From: Apricaphanius iberus
Taxonomy: Eukaryota; Chordata; Actinopteri; Cyprinodontiformes; Aphaniidae
Direction of reading: 5' to 3'
Assembly (NCBI GenBank): GCA_028564705.1
Contig: JAPXFQ010001955.1
Location: forward strand, 868,001-932,000
DNA: 64,000 nucleotides
The position numbers and the translations under genes are program-made. How positions within the stretch are numbered: the stretch's first letter is position 1; each line of letters opens with the position of its first letter. This document shows positions 1 to 8,407 of the stretch, one piece after another. The notes under the pieces are model-generated. The model did not search any database. It was not told where the DNA came from and saw only the letters and a list, made by a program, of their open reading frames with translations.

Positions 1-49
1 CTGGTGGAATTTTCTCCAGGGGGGGGCTATGACTATGATGGTTAAATGT

Positions 50-775
50 TAGCTGCCAAACAATTACATTTTTTAACCTAATTAATTACAGGGTAGCTGT
101 GAATTAATCCTGACTAATTAACATTCCAAATATTTCTAAAAAAACAACAATTTGTAAAGGGACAAATCCAATTGCCATAGCTCTTTTTCATTAAATAAAA
201 GAGCGATTAATAGATTGTTTTATCTTTTAGCCAGTTGCTAAGGCAAATTAACTGGCTAACATTTTCTGCATTTAAAGCTGACTGTTTCTCAATCATGTTG
301 GACAACACTGATCATCCTTAAATGGAGTATCCTATGACGACAGAATTATTTCAGTCAGAGGCTTCAACAGTTTTGCTATAACCGACTGCTACTTTAGAGG
401 AAACACTGAGCTGTCTATAGAGATACTGGTTCAGAATGGGATCACTGCTAACCCTGGGAGAACCTGCCAGAGCTCCACTTAAAGCCATTCAGAGTATGAG
501 AAAATGTTCTTTATTATTTCCAAAAAGCTGCTGATACAGCTTTGGGTGATATAAATACGAGGAGGGAGATGATATGTGTGATCTCATATGAAAAATAAGA
601 ACAAATGCAATTTAAGGTAGAAATAACCAAAACATATGAATAAACTAAATATTTGGATATCAGCAGCTGTGTTAAATATTAAATAAATCAAATGTAATAG
701 AGACTTAGTAATAAAATGTCACAATTCCCCTTTTTCCAAAATGTAAACACTCAGCAATTTAGAGTGAGGAGTTGT
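50..775 (+). mobile_element. Terminal region of an unclassified DNA transposon (copy 1)
   Basis: AT-rich non-coding DNA. Long stretches reappear as the reverse complement at about 61870-62250, for example GGTAGCTGTGAATTA near 95 and GGATATCAGCAG near 656. The outer edge (gctgccaaacaattac near 50) resembles teleost hAT-type ends with alternating ATTAA/TTAAT motifs. The THAP-like exon at 901 lies just inside this block, so the block may be the 5' flank of the element carrying that exon. The match to the second copy is seen directly; the hAT assignment is inference. Confidence 0.5.
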
Positions 776-900
776 CGTCATGGTACAGAGCCCCTCCCCT
801 CGATCCTCAGTCGCCACCATCTTGGCTTTCCTTCCAGCGGCAAACTGTGTGTTTTTTAACTCGGTAGTAGAGGAGGTTCTCGCAATTCTGCACTGTTACC

Positions 901-1065
901 ATGCCTGGAACTCACTGCTGCGTAAAAAACTGCTCTAGTACCACACATTTAACTACCCTAGCCAACCCAGAACCGGGAGATCATCCCCAAACACAAAATC
1001 CTGGTGCCATAGAATCTATGCCTGGTACAGTATGTGTCATCGGACTAAAATCAAATTCCAACTAA
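901..1065 (+). CDS. THAP-like zinc-finger N-terminal exon (fragment)
   Basis: A 54-codon frame starts with ATG in a short GC-richer patch after a gccaccatcttgg segment. Its first residues, MPGTHCCVKNC, have the start typical of THAP domains, in which the first Cys pair of a C2CH zinc module falls within about 12 residues of the initiator. The second half of a THAP domain (the Trp, the Cys-x2-His and the AVPTIF-like tail) is absent. The frame then runs into TAA, so this is either a first exon or a decayed fragment. THAP domains bind DNA and occur in several fish transposons. A transposon origin fits the flanking repeat at 50-775. The zinc-finger call rests on one motif and is tentative. Confidence 0.35.
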   Translation: MPGTHCCVKNCSSTTHLTTLANPEPGDHPQTQNPGAIESMPGTVCVIGLKSNSN

Positions 1066-1222
1066 ATACCTAAACATACAGTACACAGCTTTGGCCTACA
1101 TCAAAACATGTTGGAAACGTTTGTGTACATTGAACATCTCGTCACAGTCTACTGTTTACGAAGCAATCGCAGTAAATTACTTTGTCATTTTTGTCAAGAA
1201 GTGTCTGCTAAATGCAATGCAA

Positions 1223-1590
1223 TTACGACACATTAAAACGCATCCTAAGAAAAATTACCTTTGCCAGTACCACGCTGTTTTCGCCACCTGGAGGCTTGTA
1301 AATGGCCAAGCCCTGCACCCAGCCACAGCAGAAAGCCACATATCTTTCCAAAGACTTGTGGCTTTTAACTCCTGCAACGTGTAGTAACTCACACCAAAAA
1401 CAAGGTAATTTACTATATGTGCACGGAGGCACGGAGGCAAATGGTTCAGCTCTCTGTGCCATTCCGCTACAAGGAGCTCGTATGGGTCCGTATGTTTAAT
1501 GTCTAAAAGCTTCTCCAAATACCGCTGTTTTGGCGTAGGTATAAGCTTGTCCCTGTAAGGTCCATTTTCTTTTGCCTTGACTTTCTCCAT
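1223..1590 (-). pseudogene. Broken N-terminal part of a teleost transposon ORF (YqaJ/SWIM-protein-like)
   Basis: The minus strand opens at 1590 with MEKVKAKENGPYRDKL and continues through TPKQRYLEKLLDI, HTDPYELL and NYLVFG. Near 1370 the likely protein switches frame and continues as KSHKSLERY and CGWVQGLAIY, ending near VVLAKV. This order (Arg-Asp-Lys-Leu start, a DPY motif, a NYL motif, Lys-Ser-Leu-Glu-x-Tyr, then GWVQ and an LAKV segment) resembles uncharacterised fish proteins that carry a SWIM zinc finger and a YqaJ-type nuclease further on. Those later domains are absent here. The frame change near 1370 marks a pseudogene. It is convergent with the THAP-like exon at 901, and the two may come from different insertions. 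The assignment is from memory of the family and is moderate at best. Confidence 0.4.
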
Positions 1591-1599
1591 TGCTCTTCT

Positions 1600-2560
1600 T
1601 TTTTTACTTTCCGTCTATTTGTCCCGCCGAAATAATACACGCGCAAAAATTAAAGAGATGTTAGTCGCGTCAATAATATTAAGTTCTGAAGGCGTTGCCC
1701 TGGCAACCGATAGCGTCTCCTTGCATCATGGCCGACCAACTCTCAATCTAAACAATAGGACTAAATGCTCTTATTGTGAAGTTGCACATCTACACAGCTA
1801 CTTTCGCTATGTGCTATTAGATACTGCTAACGATTAGCAGTAATTTAAGTCCGAAAACATAACTTAAACTAAATAATGTGCATTTTTAACGCAGCGGTAC
1901 CTTACTATGAAATGTACTCAAGCTATACAGTGACCCAATATGCATAATTCCACATTAATACATCGCTTTTTACTTTTGTTTTACTGCTTATTGGTATTTA
2001 TATTTAGATAATAATCAGGTCCAAGCTATTTTACCTCAAGCTTGTCCTGCTATGTTTTTCTCTCAATCTGTATTTGGAAAGTGACATTCAGGCTGTTGAT
2101 TGGACAATAATATACAGACTTGGACCGGTAATATTACACTCTTTATCTCCTCTCTTTTTTTCCGCCCATCATGGACCAGCCGCCCCTGACCATTATACAA
2201 AATAGATTTCTTAAAAATTATACAATGGGATTTCTCTGAATTTTTTTAGATTCTCTCTCACTTATAACATTTAATATATGATAATATTAATTAACAGACT
2301 GTGTTCGCTAAAGTTTTAAACTGATGCAATCACGCCTTACTTTAGGATTTTTTATTTTATTAACAATTTTCGTCCAGTCCTGAAACCCTTCAGTCATATT
2401 ATGTTTACTTTAAGAAGACCTTTAATTTTAACAAATTCAAATTGTTCATTCTTTCTTTGGTTAAAAAGAACAGTTAAATATTAAAGTGCAGAAGACATAA
2501 AACAATAATTGAGTGATTGTGCTGAACGAGTGACACAAGCGGAACTATGTATCTCCAACA
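1600..2560. other. AT-rich stretch without recognisable genes
   Basis: I see no convincing reading frame, RNA gene or named repeat. Short frames of 60-90 codons have no recognisable motif and are treated as chance. Confidence 0.5.
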
Positions 2561-2569
2561 CGAAGGATG

Positions 2570-3200
2570 TATCGCCTAGGTGAGCACACTGCAAGCTAAA
2601 GAAAAAGCTCTGGAGGAAAAGTCATGGATCTTGAGTCAGGATCTAGACGGAACAATTTGAGACAGCGGAGTGGGGGGACAACAGCGAAGAGTAATAAATC
2701 GATCTCGTCGTCTGTCCACACCAAAAACTCTCTCTTCTTCTGAGTAGCTATTGTTCTCTTCCGTTAACGGGACAAGCAGATATGTACTGTGCTGTAGAGC
2801 TTCTTGTATATATTATTTAGGCGCTGGCGTCACATAGATTATACACGTGTTTTGTACGTCTTTTCGCGCATGCCCAGTATTTGCACAGGTCGGTATGGGA
2901 TTGCGCAATCATGGGACCTTAAACGGGGCGTAAATGCTCGTGCTGAGTGGATAACATTAGGCGTCTAACTCCCCGTATAACCTTATCGGCTTAGTGTGGA
3001 TGTAGCCTTAGTGGCAGGAGTACCCCAGCTTCAAAAACAATTTGACTCTGTTCGAGAGGAGTTGCGCAAACTTGGAATACAACACGAAGTGAATCACCCG
3101 GCAAAGCTACTGGTGACATACGAGGGGAAGACTCATGAGCTGGTTGCTCTGCTTTGTGACCGCATACCAGGGAGGCCGCCATTGCTCCTCCATTGCTGTA
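2570..3200 (+). pseudogene. Decayed L1-type ORF1 remnant
   Basis: Two islands resemble L1 ORF1 protein, the RNA-binding chaperone of L1 ribonucleoprotein particles. Around 2620-2660 a frame reads VMDLESGSRRNNLRQ, matching the conserved junction of coiled coil and RRM in which LE-x2-SRRNN is typical. Around 3005-3150 another frame reads QLQKQFDSVREELRKLGI followed by HPAKLLVTYEGKTH, matching the C-terminal domain (x-L-R-x2-G-I, then a PAKL-x-V pattern). The RRM between them is unrecognisable. The remnant lies upstream of, and co-oriented with, the L1 ORF2 remnant at 3640-5360, so both probably belong to one old insertion. Each island is short; the paired order is the stronger argument. Confidence 0.5.
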
Positions 3201-3639
3201 GTACCTCCATTGGGCCGCTAGGCCCCCATTGAAAAGCATTGGACTTTAGACACGTTAAAAACAACTTTAATGCCTGTTGCCCCATTGTTTTAAACTTTCT
3301 ATGGCTACAAATTCTTCCTGAGATAATGCTGGGCTTGTAAAAATAATATGCACCAGGCTGGTTTTCGTAAGATATTTTTTTGAAATCTTGCATAATTAAT
3401 GAGGGGGCCGAGCCAAGTTTAGCATCAGAGCTAAAGACGCGGGAGCAGAATGGTCGTGATTACGACCGAACTTACTGTTACTCAGTAGCAGCAGAAAAAA
3501 TACTGTCACTTTTTGTTTAAAAGGGGGGAAAAGGGTCTCGAAATACAATTTAAAGCTTTTTTATGTCTAAACCGATGTAAGTAGATCTAAACTTTATTAC
3601 ATGGAATTACAGGGGACTACAAAAATTCAAAAAGATCAC

Positions 3640-5360
3640 AAGAGTAAATAATAAGATAAATGACATGGATTTTAAATTTGTTTTTCTTTCTGTTTCTGAA
3701 ATGTCTTATTTCAAAGTAGTAGACAAATTTGTATACTTAGGAGTAGTAATTGTGCCAAAGCTGGATCAAGTTGTCAAATTTAAATATGATTATTTTAAAG
3801 AACAAATCAAGGAATCGATAGACAGATGGATGAAGCTACCTATAACTACAATGGGAAGAAAAAATATACTAAAAATGAATATATTGCCAAAATTGTTGTA
3901 CTTGTTTCAAAATATACCTCTGCCACTACCATCGGAATTATTTGCTTGGTTAAAGAATATTACAATAGCCTTTATATGGATCAACAAAAAGTCTAGACTC
4001 TGCCTTTCCTTACTATATTTACCTATATTTTAAGTACTATTATTGGGCTACACAAATGTGCTCTATTATGTTTTATTTTTCACCCGAAAACAATCCACAC
4101 TGGGCAGAAATTGAATCTCATGATTTAAAATTACCCTTACCTTCATTCATATAGTCTGACACCGTAAAAAAATCTGCAAAAAATGATCAAAAACCCTTTC
4201 TTGAAGCACATGGTGAAGGTACGGTACATGGTCAAAAAGCATTTAGAAGAAATAAACACTTTATCACAATTTTGTCCAATTTCAGGTAACCAGCTCTTTG
4301 TACCAGGGAGAACAGATGTCATGTTTAAAATGTGGGCCTCTGTAGGACTTGAAACTATTTACAATCTGTACCCATCACAGTCAGATATCTGTATGTCCTT
4401 TACGGAACTAAAATCAATCTTTTTTTTTTCTTTTTTTTTCTGGTCATGATAGATTTTGAAAATTTTCACACATATTCAAGCATATTACATTTCCATGGCC
4501 AGAAAGGAGCAGGGAGAAGAAGATTCTTATAAATGCCTGCCCCTTACTCATTCAACAAGGGTCCAACAATTGAACTAATTTAATATTAACAATCAATCTT
4601 CAATCTTGATTTAAAAAAAACATTATTTCAAATATATACAAATAAGGATTTTTGTGAGTACAAACCACATCTGGAAAAACTGATGATTAAGGATAAATTT
4701 AGAAAAGGCATAATCTCAGATTTTTATAACCAGTTAATATCTAACGAGAATTCGAGAGAAAAATTACATTCATGGAATAAGGACCTATCACTCAATGTAA
4801 ATGAAAATGAATGGGCGAGGGCGTGTGCTAAGGTTCATACTATGTCCATTAATAGTCGATTGAGAATAATGCAATTTAAATGGCTAATGCATCTGTATAC
4901 CACACTAGTACAGTTAAATAGATTTAGTAAGAATATTCCGGATGTCTGTGTAAAATGTTGATCTAAATGTACATTAATACACTGTGTGTGGGAATGTTAT
5001 CAAATTCAAATCTTTTTGGAAGAAGTTAAAACTACAGTAGAAAAGAAAAAAAAACATTGAGTCCAGTTTTATTTCTATTGGCTTTATATCCAGTGAAGCA
5101 TAATTTATGGTGAAAGAAAGTACATTAATTAACATCAGCATCATGATGGCTAAAAACTGTATCTCACAATTTTGGAAAAACACTATTAGACCCAGCGTAA
5201 AGCAGTGGCTGAAACAGATGCTATCCTGTCTTCCTGTATAAAGAATCTGGAATCCGGAATATTCTTACTAAATCTATTTAACTGTACTAGTGTGGTATAT
5301 CCATAAATCCAAACAGCACTTGTTTGAAGAAATTTGGAGACCCTTTATCAATTATGTTAG
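3640..5360 (+). pseudogene. L1-clade LINE, C-terminal part of ORF2
   Basis: This is the C-terminal third of an L1 reverse transcriptase/endonuclease protein. From 3665 the frame contains VDKFVYLGVVI, then DRWMKLPITTMGRKNILKMN and ILPKLLYLFQNIPLPLP, the conserved post-thumb region of L1 ORF2. At 4183-4410 a second frame matches the next block (NPFLKHMVKV, then PISGNQLFVPGRTDVMFKMW). At 4683-4961 a third matches the region ending in a Cys motif (KGIISDFYNQL, VHTMSINSRLRIMQFKWL). At 5295-5360 WYIHKSKQHLFEEIWRPF resembles the extreme C terminus. Frame changes, stops and an unrelated stretch at 4441-4660 break the protein. Endonuclease and RT palm are missing, so it is 5'-truncated or deleted and inactive. 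Confidence 0.75.
4896..5299. repeat. 48 bp perfect inverted repeat inside the L1 remnant
   Basis: Positions 4896-4943 and 5252-5299 are exact reverse complements over 48 bases by direct reading, separated by about 308 bases. The left arm is L1 coding sequence of the Cys-motif region, so the right arm is a short inverted duplication of it. True coding sequence of the L1 C terminus resumes after the right arm. Confidence 0.9.
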
Positions 5361-5364
5361 AGAT

Positions 5365-6110
5365 TTTGAAAATTTAATATACATTTGATTTCAACTAGTT
5401 TTAATGACTCCAAACGTACAACAACATTTTAACAAAATGTCACACAGTGCAGTCTCTTACATTTACAAAAAAAAATTGTAACTGATATTTTTGTAAACTC
5501 TGTGCCATCATGGCAAAATATTTAATAAAATTGTTGTGGGAAAAAAAGGAAATTACAGTGTAACAGTAATAGCTCATTTTGTAAGAAATTACACAAAATC
5601 TTAAATTAGAATATGAGAAAATGAGCATGCTTTTCTTTTCAATTTAACTGTAAAAGCAGACCAGAAACACAGGAAGTAAAATCATGCATCGTCTAGGTTA
5701 GTCTGGATAATCACTGCTGGAGAATTTTGGAAGTGTGAGGGCGCAGCAGGAGAAGTGAGAAATCGCAGCGCTCAGAATCAAGAGGGTGCACATGAGAGAA
5801 GAAGTGTAGGAATAAAAAAAAGAGAAGGTTTTGTGAAAGTTAGAACAGATTTTGGAAATGTGAGGAACAAAAGTGATTGTATATGCCCTGTTACAAAATG
5901 AATGTGCTTGTGATTACTTTATTACTACCCCACAGTATCATTTTACCCTCTCCCCAACCTTTTTTATCCTAATTATGTACTTTCATTCTGCACCCCTCTA
6001 AAAGCCATGTGGATGTATTATTATCATTTTTTATGCAGCTTTTCATGAAAATTGTCCTTTTTCAATCTTTAAATTAGTATAGCAATTGCAAAATTGTATT
6101 GTACATAACT
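5365..6110. other. Non-coding stretch between the L1 remnant and the retrovirus-like element
   Basis: AT-rich, with a slightly GC-richer patch near 5740-5800. I see no gene, and no named repeat is recognised. Confidence 0.5.
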
Positions 6111-6112
6111 TG

Positions 6113-6596
6113 TGTGATCGAAAAATTTATTATTATGATTAATCTTTTAGTATTATTAACACTGAGAGCAGAGGAGCCAGACAACAGGTGTTGAGTTCGA
6201 GGTTAGAGAAGACATCACTGCCTGAGAAAATATTGATTCTTCTTACAAACTTAGTTTTGAGAGTTTCTCTTATTGTGTTACATATAGCCCAAGCTATTGC
6301 CTTTGTTTTGAATATGTCAAAAGTCACTTTTTCACAGCTAAAGAGCAAGATGTCTTCATCCGGAGATATCCCCACCCTGAGACTAATAGTTTTGTCTTCA
6401 AAGTGATGGAGGCGGTTGCTGAACTTTATAAATACTTATTTTCATATGAGCTTGTTAGGGAGTAGGTAGGGGGCAGCATTCAGCATTCACTGTGATCTGT
6501 GCTGTTCTCCTGTATGATCAATTCAACTTTTATTGAAACCTCCAAACGCTTAAAGGAATCTCTCTCATCTTTATTAAGAGTCTTAAATGCCATTAC
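6113..6596 (+). repeat. 5' LTR
   Basis: Starts TGTGATCG and matches 13097-13581 almost throughout. A TATA box (TATAAATA, 6427-6434) lies about 170 bases before the 3' edge, giving a plausible U3/R arrangement. The 3' edge is placed at the last base shared with the other LTR (gccattac). Confidence 0.88.
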
Positions 6597-6601
6597 ATTC
6601 T

Positions 6602-6619
6602 TGGCGCCCAAACGTTTTT
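6602..6619 (+). promoter_or_regulatory. Primer-binding site, lysine-tRNA-like
   Basis: TGGCGCCCAA begins five bases after the LTR and is the start of retroviral sites complementary to the 3' end of tRNA-Lys. The next bases (ACGTTTTTCG) diverge, so the site is a partial match: one extra A, then mismatches. Confidence 0.6.
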
Positions 6620-6947
6620 CGGCTTCCAACAGCGGATCGGATTCCAAAGGAGAACCAAGTTGTCTGGACGACCCGGGATCAGCGACCGGCCCGTGAACTC
6701 CCATCTTCGGAGAAAGCGGGGATTTGGTCCTCCTTGGGCTTCCGTGCGCTGTATGGAAGGACGCACGCCCGGGTGAGAGAGATTTCTTCTTATCCTAATT
6801 TTTCGTTGATCTTAATTTTTAAAAGAAAAAAAAATGTTTGTACATTGTTGCGATGCTTTCCGAACGTAGTACTGTGCGTCGTTTAGAAATAGTTTTGCTT
6901 TGATTTAATTGAGGGGTTTTGCTGACCTCTTCTCAAACTTTGAGAAG

Positions 6948-8042
6948 ATGGGCTCAGCAAAAACTAAGCTTCCTCCTCCGGACAGCCCTGAGTGCCGCTT
7001 CATGGGCACAAAGTTTGGCTCGGAAGGTGTACAGTACGTCACTTTCTGGGTTAATAACTGGGGTTTTCCTATCGGTGGTAGTTTGGAGCTCTCAGATGTG
7101 GAGAAACTTGAGCAGAAATTAATTTCTGAAGAAAAGAAATTGGCGAAGACCATTTTTCATAAAGGTTTAAAGAAAAACATTGGACATCAGAGAAGGGTGT
7201 TTCTGTTGTGGCAGGCTGAAGCGTTGTTTCACGACATAAAGGCGAATCACAAGGGGGTGAAGAGAAGGTTTGATGGTTCTGGTGTGATGACGAGACGGTG
7301 TGGAAATACGTTACTTTCACCCGAACGTAATAAACAGGAAAATCACTGTGTTAGTTGGTCTGCTGTTTCTGCTTCTTTCCCATCTTTCCCTACCGCACCT
7401 GACATACAGACTGGCGTCAGACATTCATTTGCTGAGTTGGCGAATCACAGATCGTTTGACGGGAGCTTGAGGCGTGACCCTGTGCGTCTCAACCAATGGG
7501 TGACGGTCACACCGGAGCAGACGGGAAGAGCAGCCAATCCTGACCAGGCACCAGAGGTGGAACTCAGTGACGATGGCTGTGTTCAACCAATGGCACCCGT
7601 AGTTGACCCGGAAAAGCCACGGGACGAACCGCTCACAGTAAGCGTTAATTTTGGACAGTTTGATCAATCTTCACAGAATTCTATTGAAGTATTGGAGGAC
7701 TTAAAGCACTGGGGAACTCCAGTCCCCGTTGGGACTCAGCGACTGCTGGATTCGGCCGGACGCTTTCCTCACGTTGAGCCCCCAAGACCCGCACCAAGGA
7801 AGTTGCTCAAGATGATACCCATCCCAGCGCTTCAGAAGTCGTTTCAACCGACCAGGAAGGCCCCACCGCCTCCGGTGAAGAAGAGGGCTTATGCTGACAT
7901 GGACAAACAAAGAGAGGTCAGTCTTCCTCTAACCTCTGATGAAAATGTGCATGATTTCGGGCGATGTAAGGAGCGGGACTACATCACTGACGAATGCAAC
8001 AGCGAGCAGAGGCGTGGTTCGTGGACTAAGCGAGCTGATTGA
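6948..8042 (+). CDS. gag: Gag-like ORF (matrix and proline-rich region only)
   Basis: An open frame runs from ATG at 6948 to TGA at 8042, 364 codons; the frame is also open upstream to 6909 but without ATG. I chose 6948 because the product then begins Met-Gly-Ser, the N-terminal glycine expected of a myristoylated retroviral matrix. Residues 1-110 are charged and globular (WVNNWGFPIGG, EEKKLAKTIF). The rest is polar and proline-rich (PRPAPRKLL, TRKAPPPPVKKR near the end), like the region between matrix and capsid. No capsid major homology motif or CCHC knuckle follows, so Gag is truncated by deletion. Function as an assembly protein is therefore unlikely. It lies 5' of pol in the same element. 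Confidence 0.7.
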   Translation: MGSAKTKLPPPDSPECRFMGTKFGSEGVQYVTFWVNNWGFPIGGSLELSDVEKLEQKLISEEKKLAKTIFHKGLKKNIGHQRRVFLLWQAEALFHDIKANHKGVKRRFDGSGVMTRRCGNTLLSPERNKQENHCVSWSAVSASFPSFPTAPDIQTGVRHSFAELANHRSFDGSLRRDPVRLNQWVTVTPEQTGRAANPDQAPEVELSDDGCVQPMAPVVDPEKPRDEPLTVSVNFGQFDQSSQNSIEVLEDLKHWGTPVPVGTQRLLDSAGRFPHVEPPRPAPRKLLKMIPIPALQKSFQPTRKAPPPPVKKRAYADMDKQREVSLPLTSDENVHDFGRCKERDYITDECNSEQRRGSWTKRAD

Positions 8043-8407
8043 CACAGGGGTCAGACTTCATGTTCCAAACAGACAGGAGATTTCTCCGTTTCACCAGCTT
8101 TTGGATTTAGAGGTCTGACGCACACACAAACACACACAGACACACATGTTCACTTTGAAAGTGATGAACAATCTGAATGTGATGATGAAACACATTCTGA
8201 AAGTGACAATCAATCAGATTTTAGTGATGATATTATTGATGAAAATGTTATTTGTAATGAACAACCTCTTGATGATGGAGAGATTGTTTTTTGCGATGTA
8301 AATCATAATGGCAGCAATGAAAATGCTGCAAGTTTAAATGAGATTGCCAGCAATGAAGAACTTGCTTTCTGCACTAACCATTAGATCAAAGTTCTAACCC
8401 TCACACT
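8043..8407 (+). other. Gag-pol gap with an acidic, Ser/Asp-rich frame
   Basis: Between the gag stop and the pol frame a short frame (about 8156-8384) encodes an acidic stretch rich in Ser, Asp, Glu and Asn, ending in TAG. A CA-rich tract precedes it at 8117-8147. It may be the remnant of the missing 3' part of gag; I do not recognise the protein. Confidence 0.4.
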
